Position numbers and translations under genes: made by a program | The notes under the pieces: model-generated | Told to the model about the DNA's origin: nothing | The model's input: only the letters and a program-made list of their open reading frames with translations | The model's database searches: none | Source of the DNA: SAR116 cluster bacterium MED-G04 | GTDB lineage: Bacteria > Pseudomonadota > Alphaproteobacteria > Puniceispirillales > UBA1172 | Direction: 5' to 3' | Assembly (NCBI GenBank): GCA_002457135.1 | Contig: NTKX01000008.1 | Coordinates: forward strand, 1-39,974 | Length of the DNA stretch: 39,974 bases | Shown: one piece after another, positions 17,468 to 24,708 of the stretch | Layout of the letters: each line of letters begins with the position of its first letter | Position numbering within the stretch: the first letter of the stretch is position 1

Positions 17468-17559
17468 GGAAGACTGGACGACCCGACCTGACCTAGCCCT
17501 GGCTGCTGCCTCTCGGCCCTGACCGGTTAGACAAGGCGACCGTCCACCCAGCCTTCCTA
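17468..17559 (-). ncRNA. ffs: signal recognition particle RNA (4.5S, small bacterial type)
   Basis: On the minus strand the SRP core GGTCAGGGCC-GAGA-GGCAGCAGCC is present (about 17503-17526). It corresponds to the conserved asymmetric and symmetric loops and apical tetraloop that bind Ffh. Outer bases also pair: plus-strand GGAAG and TGGACG at 17468-17479 match CGTCCA and CTTCC at 17541-17559, which closes a hairpin of about 92 nt. The tetraloop is GAGA, a GNRA variant. Location directly upstream of dnaX is common in alphaproteobacteria. A weak promoter, TTGCGC-N17-CATACA, ends about seven bases before the predicted 5' end. The exact ends are estimates. Confidence 0.88.
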
Positions 17560-17583
17560 TTCCCTGTATGGGATATTGAGGCC

Positions 17584-17605
17584 AAAAGCGCAAGCCCCGG
17601 CTTGC
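17584..17605 (-). terminator. possible intrinsic terminator after pheA
   Basis: On the minus strand GCAAGC-CGGG-GCTTGC forms a 6-bp, GC-rich stem with a 4-base loop (17590-17605) followed by GCTTTT. It lies about 35 bases downstream of the pheA stop and upstream of ffs. The T-run is short, so efficiency is uncertain. Confidence 0.45.
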
Positions 17606-17638
17606 CTTCGCAGCACGGCAAAAACGGGAAATCCGGGG

Positions 17639-18520
17639 TCAGCGTGATGCCCCGTTGCGTGCAGGATCAGCAGGATAGGTGCCGAGAATGCGGATCGACC
17701 CCGGGGTAGTGAAAAATTCCAGCTCCTCAATCGCAAAGCGGAAAGCATCACTGTCCTGATGCACCTCGGCATCAATATAGAACTGGGCTGCCGCAAAATG
17801 CCCCCCGACCATATAGCTTTCCAGCTTGGTCAGGTTGATCCCGTTGGTGGCAAACCCGCCCAGCGCCTTGTAGAGTGCAGCCGGAACCGACCGCAGGCTG
17901 AAAATCATCGTGGTGATGACCGGCCCGTTATTGACCGGCGGGTTGATCGCATCCCTGGCCATGATCAGCATCCGGGTTGTATTATGGCTCTGGTCCTCGG
18001 CGTTTTCCTGGAGGATATCAAGACCGTAAATCTCAGACGCAAGGCGTGAGGCAATGGCCCCCACTGATGGTTTGCCAAGCTCGGCACTATCACGCGCCGC
18101 ACCCGCTGTATCAGGATGCACGATCGGTGTCAGATTAAGCCGGCGCAGGGTTTCACGGCATTGCGCCAGACCCTGGTCATGGGAATGCACCTCCCGCAAA
18201 TCAGAAAGCTTGGCGCCCTTGACCCCGAGCAGGTGATGATTGACCCGCTGAAAATACTCACCAACGATGCAAAGCCCTGATGACGGCAGCAGGTGATGGA
18301 TATCCGCAACCCGGCCAGCAACCGAATTTTCCACCGGCACCATGGCGTAACGGGCGCGGCCCTCAGTGACCGCTGCCAGCATGTTTTCAAACGACGGGTT
18401 CGGCATCGCCTCCATCTCAGGGAAAGCGCGAGTGCAGGCCAGGTGCGAATAGGCCCCGGGCAGGCCCTGATAAGCGATCGTATTATCCGGTGAACTATCG
18501 GGTGTACTGGTCTTGGTCAT
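17639..18520 (-). CDS. pheA: prephenate dehydratase
   Basis: A 293-residue monofunctional enzyme that makes phenylpyruvate in phenylalanine synthesis; there is no chorismate mutase domain. The catalytic domain starts IAYQGLPGAYSHLA and includes MVPVENSVAGRV and HNTTRMLIM. The C-terminal ACT domain runs from about 200 to 280, with the Phe-binding GINLTKLESYM and the strand AAQFYIDAEVH. An allosteric response to phenylalanine is therefore likely. Oddity: the usual Thr-Arg-Phe catalytic motif reads TRM, a conservative but uncommon change. The N-terminal tail has a 12-nt duplication encoding TPDS-SPDN. AAGGA lies upstream of the ATG. It lies downstream of kdsB. Confidence 0.94.
   Translation of the reverse strand: MTKTSTPDSSPDNTIAYQGLPGAYSHLACTRAFPEMEAMPNPSFENMLAAVTEGRARYAMVPVENSVAGRVADIHHLLPSSGLCIVGEYFQRVNHHLLGVKGAKLSDLREVHSHDQGLAQCRETLRRLNLTPIVHPDTAGAARDSAELGKPSVGAIASRLASEIYGLDILQENAEDQSHNTTRMLIMARDAINPPVNNGPVITTMIFSLRSVPAALYKALGGFATNGINLTKLESYMVGGHFAAAQFYIDAEVHQDSDAFRFAIEELEFFTTPGSIRILGTYPADPARNGASR
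18485..18508. repeat. 12-nt tandem duplication at the pheA N-terminus
   Basis: ATCCGGTGAACT (18485-18496) is followed by ATCGGGTGTACT (18497-18508), with 10 of 12 bases identical on the plus strand. It encodes two related tetrapeptides, TPDS and SPDN, before the catalytic domain. Confidence 0.65.
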
Positions 18521-18541
18521 GAACTTCGGGTCCTTGGTTTT

Positions 18542-19366
18542 TTACTCAAACCGCAGGCGCGCGGCGGCAAGATCATCGGGAGTATCAATCCCCCCTGGGG
18601 CGCTGTCAACAACAAGGGCAGTTATCGCCATGCCGTCCTCAAGCGCACGAAGCTGTTCCAGCCGTTCGGTTTTTTCGAGCGGTGATGGCGGCAGGCTGAC
18701 AAACCGGGCCAGGGCCTCCCGTTGCCAGGCATAAATGCCGACATGATGCCAGACCGGGGTTGCGGTGGTGCCGCCATGGGGAACAGGGCAACGCGAGAAA
18801 TACAGCACCTGCCCTGTTGAACCGGCATCAGGCACCGATGCGGGGTCACCGTGAGGGAAAGCAATAACCGCCTTGACCACCTGATCAAGCCCGATTTCAG
18901 CCTCGGTGGCCGGGGCAACCGGGGTTGCGATGGCGGCGTTACCGGCGATCAGCGCATCCGCAAGCGGCCACAGGATTGAGGCATCAATTTCAGGCAGATC
19001 ACCCTGCAAATTGATCACCACCCTGATCCGGCCATCAGGGTCAATCGCATCAATCGCCTCATGCACCCGGTCCGAACCTGACGGGTGTTGAGGGTCGGTC
19101 ATCACCGCCTCCCCGCCATGGGCGGTCACAGCCTCGGCAATCGAGGCATCATCACAGGCCACCACCACGCGACTGCCGCCAGGCTGGCCGAACCCTGCTT
19201 CCATCGCGCGGCGCATGACCTGAACGATCATCGGGGCATCACCGATCATGGCCAGCGGCTTGCCGGGCAGGCGTGATGCCGCCAGACGGGCCGGAATAAT
19301 CACGGCGATTTCAGCATCACTGATACCGCCGGGGCGGGCCGTGCTGGTGATGTTTTTCGGGTGCAT
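18542..19366 (-). CDS. kdsB: 3-deoxy-manno-octulosonate cytidylyltransferase
   Basis: A 274-residue nucleotidyltransferase that activates Kdo as CMP-Kdo for lipopolysaccharide inner core. The N-terminal nucleotide-binding signature is VIIPARLAASRLPGKPLAMIG. Further family segments are VVACDDASIAEAV, INLQGDLPEID, the catalytic region YFSRCPVPHG and HHVGIYAWQREALARF, and the terminal IDTPDDLAAA. The start at 19366 has TGAGG six bases upstream. An ATG twelve bases earlier lacks a ribosome-binding site. It shows that the organism makes Kdo-containing lipid A, consistent with the lipid A-modification genes at 24709-27633. Confidence 0.95.
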   Translation of the reverse strand: MHPKNITSTARPGGISDAEIAVIIPARLAASRLPGKPLAMIGDAPMIVQVMRRAMEAGFGQPGGSRVVVACDDASIAEAVTAHGGEAVMTDPQHPSGSDRVHEAIDAIDPDGRIRVVINLQGDLPEIDASILWPLADALIAGNAAIATPVAPATEAEIGLDQVVKAVIAFPHGDPASVPDAGSTGQVLYFSRCPVPHGGTTATPVWHHVGIYAWQREALARFVSLPPSPLEKTERLEQLRALEDGMAITALVVDSAPGGIDTPDDLAAARLRFE

Positions 19367-19461
19367 CGCGTGCCTCATGGGCAGAGGGGTAAGAAAAAAG
19401 GTCGCAGACCACTATATTCCATCATCCTCGCTATTGTGAAGTCGATCCTTTTTGGGGTATC

Positions 19462-19501
19462 ACCAATACATTGGCTCCAAGACATGGATACCAATACATT
19501 G
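19462..19501. repeat. 12-bp direct repeat upstream of the cytochrome c gene
   Basis: ACCAATACATTG occurs exactly at 19462-19473 and 19490-19501, 28 bases apart start to start, in the divergent gap between kdsB and the cytochrome c gene. The spacing of nearly three helical turns would suit a pair of binding sites on one DNA face. The second copy also overlaps a weak -10-like TACATT. No regulator is identified. Confidence 0.55.
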
Positions 19502-19536
19502 ATTTGCATCGACCGTATTTCCGAGGGGGATGAAAC

Positions 19537-20109
19537 ATGGACGATCTTAAGTTTAATAAATTTGCCGCCGGTCTGTTGTGTGGCGGCCTCCTGATCATGG
19601 CTGGTATCAAGGGTGCTGAAATCCTGTTGCCGCACCATACGCTTGAACAAAACGCCTACCCGATTGAGGTTGCCGATACCGCCGGTGCTGTCACCGAGGC
19701 GGCCGAGGCCCCATCCGGACCCGAGCCTATTCTGGCGATGCTTGAAACGGCTGATCTGGCCGCTGGTGAGAAGATTTCCCAAAAATGCTCTGCCTGTCAT
19801 TCGTTCAACGATGGCGGCAAGAACAAGGTTGGCCCCAATCTCTGGAACATTGTCAACGCTGGCCAGGGTCAGGTTTCCGGTTTCGCCTATTCGGCGGCCC
19901 TTGCCGGTCTTGGCGGGCAGTGGAGCTATGCCGAGCTGAACGGCTTCCTGCACAAGCCGAAGACATGGGTTGAAGGCACCAAGATGAATTACAACGGCCT
20001 CAAGAAGCCGAAAGATCGTGCCGATCTGATTGCCTGGCTGCGCAGCCTGTCTGTTTCCCCTGCACCCTTGCCGACCGCAGAGGAAATCGCCAGCGAAGCC
20101 GCCCAGTAA
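19537..20109 (+). CDS. membrane-anchored c-type cytochrome (CycM/c552-like)
   Basis: A 190-residue class I cytochrome c. An uncleaved-looking N-terminal helix (about 8-31) anchors it to the inner membrane. An Ala/Glu/Pro-rich linker leads to the haem domain with CSACH (Cys84, Cys87, axial His88), VGPNLWNIV, FAYSAAL and the axial Met150 in GTKMNYNGL. The KKPKDRADLIAWLR helix closes the fold. Relatives shuttle electrons from the bc1 complex to cytochrome oxidase. GAGGGGGATGAAAC gives a ribosome-binding site. Its last base overlaps the hisN start (TAATG). The C-terminal tail after the fold is acidic and Ala-rich. Confidence 0.92.
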   Translation: MDDLKFNKFAAGLLCGGLLIMAGIKGAEILLPHHTLEQNAYPIEVADTAGAVTEAAEAPSGPEPILAMLETADLAAGEKISQKCSACHSFNDGGKNKVGPNLWNIVNAGQGQVSGFAYSAALAGLGGQWSYAELNGFLHKPKTWVEGTKMNYNGLKKPKDRADLIAWLRSLSVSPAPLPTAEEIASEAAQ

Positions 20110-20906
20110 TGTCCCCGGGCGCATCCCCTGACCAGAACACAGCGCTCGAGGATGTGGCGGCGTTTGCGGCCACGCTGAATAATATCAGCCGCCCCATCAT
20201 CAAAAAATGGTTCCGGCAGGCCCCGGATATTGAAAAAAAATCTGATCTGTCCCCGGTTACCATCGCTGATAAATCGGTGGAGGCGGCGTTGCGTGATGCC
20301 ATCATGGCCCGGTTCCCGGATCACGGCATCATCGGTGAGGAAGAAGCCGCAAAAACAGGCGGCGGCGATTTCACCTGGGTGATTGACCCCATCGATGGTA
20401 CCCGCGCCTTTACCTGCGGCAGCCCGCTCTTCGGCACGCTCATCGCTGTGCTGATGGATGACAGGCCCGTTGTCGGCATCATTGACCTGCCCGCCCTCGA
20501 TCAATGCTGGATTGGCGTTGAGGGGAGGCCAACACTGCATAACGGCATGCCCGTCACAACATCCGGGCTGGCTGACCTCAACGCCGCCCGAACCGTCACC
20601 ACCAGCTCGGTAGCCCTCGGCCGGTATCATGCCCGATTTGATCAGCTGGCTACCCGTTCCATGGTCACAGGATACGGCGGTGATTGCGCCAATTACGCCC
20701 ATCTTGCCAGCGGCTGGTGCGATATCGTGGCCGAGGCTAACCTCGCGCCCTATGACATCATGGCCTCAATCCCCGTCATCACCGGGGCCGGGGGATGCGT
20801 TACCCGCTGGGATGGCGAACCCATCCGGCTCGATGATTATGACGGCACGGCCCTTGCCACAGCGTCACCGGCACTGCATGATCACGCCATCAGCGCGCTC
20901 GGCTGA
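20109..20906 (+). CDS. hisN: inositol monophosphatase-family histidinol-phosphatase
   Basis: A 265-residue lithium-sensitive-type phosphatase. Metal-binding motifs are GEEEA (about 76-80), DPIDGTRAF (93-101) and the late aspartate in ANLAPYDIMA. The GDCANYAHLASGWCDIVAEA segment resembles the HisN subgroup that replaces classical histidinol-phosphatase in many alphaproteobacteria and actinobacteria. Activity on inositol phosphate or other sugar phosphates cannot be excluded. The start overlaps the cytochrome c stop by one base, so they are translationally coupled although functionally unrelated. Confidence 0.87.
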   Translation: MSPGASPDQNTALEDVAAFAATLNNISRPIIKKWFRQAPDIEKKSDLSPVTIADKSVEAALRDAIMARFPDHGIIGEEEAAKTGGGDFTWVIDPIDGTRAFTCGSPLFGTLIAVLMDDRPVVGIIDLPALDQCWIGVEGRPTLHNGMPVTTSGLADLNAARTVTTSSVALGRYHARFDQLATRSMVTGYGGDCANYAHLASGWCDIVAEANLAPYDIMASIPVITGAGGCVTRWDGEPIRLDDYDGTALATASPALHDHAISALG

Positions 20907-20944
20907 CAGCGCGTGCCGGATTATCCAGAAGATGGAATAGTGAA

Positions 20945-21883
20945 ATGCAGGAACCCATCCACGTCCTTTATTATAACGATGCCGGCCGCATGGATCAGTG
21001 GCAGAAAACCCTCGGCAGGATGCTGCCCTCCCTCAAGCTGGTGACGGCTGACAGCCCTGATGCCGATAAGGCCGATGTGCTGATGACCTGGAATCCCCCC
21101 AACGGATTGATCGCCGATCACCACAACCTGAAAGGCGTGATTTCGCTGGGTCAGGGTGTTGACCATGTCCTGAAGGGCAAAACCTTTCCCCCGCACCTGA
21201 AACTGGCGCGGCTGGTTGATCCGTTCATGGCCGATTCCATGGCCGAATGGGTGTTGCTTGCCATCCTTGAAAAACACCGTGAACGTGATGCCTATCGCGA
21301 TCTGGAAAAGCGTCAGGAATGGGTCCAGTTCGAACAACGCCTCGCGGGTGATTACTGCGTCGCGGTGATGGGGCTGGGGGCCATTGGCAGCGTCGTGGCA
21401 CAGAAAGCCGCCATGATGGGGTTCCGCACCATCGGGTGGTCCCGCACGGCCAAAACCCTGTCCGGGGTTGATGCCCGTCACGGCGATGATGGTTTCATCG
21501 CCTGCCTTGGGGAGGCGGATTATCTGGTTTCCATCCTGCCGCTGACCCCTGAGACTACCGATCTCTATGACGCCGGAACCTTCGCCCGGATGAAACCCGG
21601 TGCGGTCTTCATCAATTCGGGCCGGGGCCTGCAAGTGGTTGAGGATGATCTGATCGCCGCCATCGACAATGGCATGATCAGCGCGGCGGTGCTGGATGTC
21701 ACCCGCACCGAACCCCTGCCCGGGGGGCATCCGCTATGGGATCACCCCGGCGTGACGATCTGGCCCCATGTATCGGCCCAGACCAGTGAGATCAGCGCCG
21801 CCCCCCAGGTGGTGGAGGCGATCAAGGCCATCCGGGCCGGGCGTGAGCCTGAAAACAACGTTGATATCAGCCGCGGTTACTAG
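20945..21883 (+). CDS. D-2-hydroxyacid dehydrogenase, GhrA-like glyoxylate/hydroxypyruvate reductase
   Basis: A 312-residue NAD(P)-dependent reductase. The dinucleotide motif VMGLGAIGSVVAQKAAMMG lies at about 142-160. WSRT follows the second strand, which is the arginine-type position of NADPH-preferring members. The catalytic region has LPLTPETTDLYD, FINSGRGLQVVEDDL and a histidine in WPHVSAQT. The N-terminal lid half is closer to GhrA than to SerA or LdhA. It would reduce glyoxylate or hydroxypyruvate. The stop overlaps the convergent aminopeptidase gene by four bases. Confidence 0.87.
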   Translation: MQEPIHVLYYNDAGRMDQWQKTLGRMLPSLKLVTADSPDADKADVLMTWNPPNGLIADHHNLKGVISLGQGVDHVLKGKTFPPHLKLARLVDPFMADSMAEWVLLAILEKHRERDAYRDLEKRQEWVQFEQRLAGDYCVAVMGLGAIGSVVAQKAAMMGFRTIGWSRTAKTLSGVDARHGDDGFIACLGEADYLVSILPLTPETTDLYDAGTFARMKPGAVFINSGRGLQVVEDDLIAAIDNGMISAAVLDVTRTEPLPGGHPLWDHPGVTIWPHVSAQTSEISAAPQVVEAIKAIRAGREPENNVDISRGY

Positions 21884-23226
21884 AGCTTGCCTTCAACCAG
21901 CCTGAGCGCGGCACGCAGCCCCATGGCCTCACCGCCTTTGGGGTAGCCGGGGCGTGATGCCAGATTCCACGCCATCACATCGATATGCGCCCATGGCACG
22001 GGTTTTTGCAGAAAGCGTTGCAGGAACAGCGCCGCCGTGATCGCCCCGCCATAGCGTGATGCCCCGGTTGAGGACAGCGCCGTGTGGCCGCCATCAAGGA
22101 AACGTTCATAAGGCTGGTGCAGCGGCATCGGCCAGAGCGGATCACCCGCTGCATCACCCGCCTCCACAAATTCGGCAGACAGCGCCCGGTCGTTTGAAAA
22201 CAGCGCGGGCAATTCGGTGCCGACCGCAACCCGGGCCGCGCCGGTGAGGGTGGCAAAATCAATCAGCAGTTCAGGCTCCTCACTGGTGGCGAGGTGGAGC
22301 GCATCGGCGAGAATCAGCCTGCCTTCGGCATCGGTATTGCCAACCTCAACCGGGATACCGGCGGCGGTTTCAATCACATCAAGGGGACGGAAGGATTTAT
22401 CGGAAACAGCGTTTTCCGCCACCGGCACCAGCACCCTCAATCTCAGGGGGAGGCCGAGCGCCATGATCGTCCGGGTCAGCCCGAGGGTAATCGCCGCGCC
22501 GCCCATATCCTTTTTCATCATTTCCATGGCCGATGATGGTTTCAGGTCGAGGCCGCCACTGTCAAAGGTCACGCCCTTGCCCACCAGCGTGATCATCGGC
22601 CCTGTTTCGCCCCAGCGCATATCAATCAGCCGTGGCGGGCTTTCCGCTGCCCGGCCAACGACATCAATCGCCGGGAAATCACGTTCCAGCTGCTCCCCGC
22701 TGATGACGGTAATCGAGGCATCATAGGCCTCAGCCAGGGTCCGTGCCTCATCCTCCAGCCCCTGGGGGTTGAGGTGATTGGCGGGCAGGTTGATCAGATC
22801 GCGGGCCAGGCTGATCCCGCCATTGATCGCCTCAAGCCTTGCCTTCAGCGCGGTATCAGCGATCACCAGCCGGGGGTTTGGGGATACAGTCTTTTTCTGG
22901 CGAAACCGGTCAAACCGGTATTGCTCCATCAGGAAACCGAGGCCGAAGGCTTCGGTGCATTCGCCCTCAATCTGCCAGTCCAGTGGCGGCAGGCTGGCGG
23001 CCGCCGCACCATCAGCAAAACCATCACCCCGGCTGCCGATCACCGCCCCTGCAATCCCGCCCGTTTCACCCGGCAGAACCAGTTTCCGGGCCGGGGCAGC
23101 CTCAAACCCGTGATCCCTGACCCAGGCGGCAATCGCTGGGGGGAGCTGGTCGAGCCAGCCGGGAAAATCGGTCTTGTTGAGGAGCCGCAGGGTGCGCGGG
23201 GTTTCAGCAGTGGTCACAATCGGCAT
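21880..23226 (-). CDS. M17 family leucyl aminopeptidase
   Basis: A 448-residue di-zinc aminopeptidase. The N-terminal domain is divergent, as is usual. The catalytic domain carries LVGKGVTFDSGGLDLKP, with the metal-binding Lys/Asp and Asp of the family, MMKKDMGGAA, and the signature NTDAEGRLILADAL at about 295-308. It cleaves N-terminal residues in cytosolic peptide turnover. It is about 50 residues shorter than E. coli PepA, fitting the alphaproteobacterial subgroup rather than the DNA-binding PepA. AAGGAACC precedes the ATG. It lies downstream of the MATE gene. The gap 23227-23297 holds a 15-nt duplication. Confidence 0.93.
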   Translation of the reverse strand: MPIVTTAETPRTLRLLNKTDFPGWLDQLPPAIAAWVRDHGFEAAPARKLVLPGETGGIAGAVIGSRGDGFADGAAAASLPPLDWQIEGECTEAFGLGFLMEQYRFDRFRQKKTVSPNPRLVIADTALKARLEAINGGISLARDLINLPANHLNPQGLEDEARTLAEAYDASITVISGEQLERDFPAIDVVGRAAESPPRLIDMRWGETGPMITLVGKGVTFDSGGLDLKPSSAMEMMKKDMGGAAITLGLTRTIMALGLPLRLRVLVPVAENAVSDKSFRPLDVIETAAGIPVEVGNTDAEGRLILADALHLATSEEPELLIDFATLTGAARVAVGTELPALFSNDRALSAEFVEAGDAAGDPLWPMPLHQPYERFLDGGHTALSSTGASRYGGAITAALFLQRFLQKPVPWAHIDVMAWNLASRPGYPKGGEAMGLRAALRLVEGKL

Positions 23227-23267
23227 GGTGGTTCCTTACAATTCATCAAATCCGGAAATTACTATCA

Positions 23268-23297
23268 TCAGGGGTATTACATTCAGGGGTATTTATA
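23268..23297. repeat. 15-nt tandem duplication between the MATE and aminopeptidase genes
   Basis: TCAGGGGTATTACAT (23268-23282) is followed by TCAGGGGTATTTATA (23283-23297), with the first eleven bases identical. It fills most of the gap after the MATE stop codon. Confidence 0.75.
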
Positions 23298-24653
23298 TCA
23301 GGCAGCGGCCTTTTCATAAACGCGGTCGAGGCGAAGCCAGAGTGTACCGCCCCTGACACCAAGAAGAAACAGAAACGCCGCCCAGATCCCGTGCAGGCCA
23401 AACATCATGTGACCGAAATAGATCGCCGGGATAAACACCACCACCGACATGACCATGGCATCACGCATGATCCGGGCGCGGGTTGCGCCGACAAAAACGC
23501 CATCCATCATGAACGCAAAGACCGAGATAACAGGGATCGCGGCAAGCCAGGGGATCAGGCTGTCAATCGTCATCAGCACCTCAGGCAGGCTGGTCATCAG
23601 GCGGAAGAACAGGCCGGCACCAAAAAAAATGATCCCGCCAAACACAACCGCCATGGCAAAGGCCATGATGGTGCCTTCCTCAATCGCTTGTTTCAGGCGG
23701 GCGCGGTCACGGCGGCCGATAGCCTCCCCCACCAGGCTTTCGGCGGCATGGGCGAAACCGTCAAGCCCGTAGGCGATGATCCCGAACAGCACGAAACCGA
23801 GCTGGGTTGCCGCCAGTTCAACATCCCCGAGCGAGGCCGAAGAATTCAGCACCAGCATTTCCCCCAGCATGATGCCAAAGGTGCGGATCGTCAGATCACG
23901 GCCAAGACCGAAATATTCAGCCAGTGCCGAAAGCGAGACAACCTCCCGCACCGGTGGCCAGGGCCAGTCCCGGGGATGACCAACCGCCCTGATCACCAGC
24001 CAGGCCGTCACGCCGGTGCCGGTGTATTGCGCCAGCACCGTGGCCAGGGCCACGCCTTCGATTTTCATGCCCAGACCGATCACCAGGATCAGGTTTACGG
24101 CAATATTGATGCAGTTGATCGCCACCAGCTGGATAAGGCAGCTGTTGACACGCTGGAGACCAAACAGCAGCCCCAGCCCCACCATGTTGAGGAACACAGC
24201 CGGGGCCGCAAAGGCAACGATCGTCATGTAGACCGCCATGCCATCCAGCACCGGCTCACTGGCCGAAAGGAACTGCCGCGCCAGCATGATGATCGGCTGG
24301 GCCAGCACCACCATCAGCACACCGAGCATCAGTGCCATGGCCACCGCGCGCAGGTAATTCAGCACCACCCCGGGGCGGTCATCGGCACCATGGGACTGGG
24401 CCACCAGCCCGGTTGTTGCCATCCGCAAAAACCCGAAGCTGATGGAGATCAGGCTGAACAGAAAGCTGCCCATCGCCACCGCGCCGATATAATGCGCACT
24501 GTCAAAATGCCCCATCACCGCGGTATCGACCATGCCGACAAAAGGCACGGTGATATTGGCCAGGATCACCGGCAGGGTCAGCTGCCAGATTTTCTTTCGC
24601 ATGGCGCGGCGATCTGGGGTAAAGAATGGGGTTGATGGGGGATCAGGTATCAT
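23298..24653 (-). CDS. MATE family efflux transporter (DinF-like)
   Basis: A 451-residue polytopic protein with two related halves of six helices. The N-terminal half includes KIWQLTLPVILANITVPFVGMVDTAVMGH, a classical MATE opening with the family asparagine/aspartate in TM1. The second half begins near AEYFGLGRDLTIRTFGIMLG. It likely exports organic cations or toxic metabolites in exchange for sodium or protons; the substrate cannot be told from sequence. The start at 24653 has AGGA close upstream. It is divergent from the ArnT-type gene with only some 55 bases between starts, so the two promoters must overlap. Confidence 0.92.
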   Translation of the reverse strand: MIPDPPSTPFFTPDRRAMRKKIWQLTLPVILANITVPFVGMVDTAVMGHFDSAHYIGAVAMGSFLFSLISISFGFLRMATTGLVAQSHGADDRPGVVLNYLRAVAMALMLGVLMVVLAQPIIMLARQFLSASEPVLDGMAVYMTIVAFAAPAVFLNMVGLGLLFGLQRVNSCLIQLVAINCINIAVNLILVIGLGMKIEGVALATVLAQYTGTGVTAWLVIRAVGHPRDWPWPPVREVVSLSALAEYFGLGRDLTIRTFGIMLGEMLVLNSSASLGDVELAATQLGFVLFGIIAYGLDGFAHAAESLVGEAIGRRDRARLKQAIEEGTIMAFAMAVVFGGIIFFGAGLFFRLMTSLPEVLMTIDSLIPWLAAIPVISVFAFMMDGVFVGATRARIMRDAMVMSVVVFIPAIYFGHMMFGLHGIWAAFLFLLGVRGGTLWLRLDRVYEKAAA

Positions 24654-24708
24654 TGTTCCTGTTTATCCTATCTGGAATATTAAGCAACAACCGAGACCGT
24701 TTGATCGC

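Noticed and set aside
23391-24635. A 414-codon open frame on the plus strand opposite the MATE gene
   Set aside because: Its translation is rich in His, Gln, Asp and Arg with no hydrophobic core or motif. It is the antisense shadow of the clearly coding MATE gene in GC-rich DNA.
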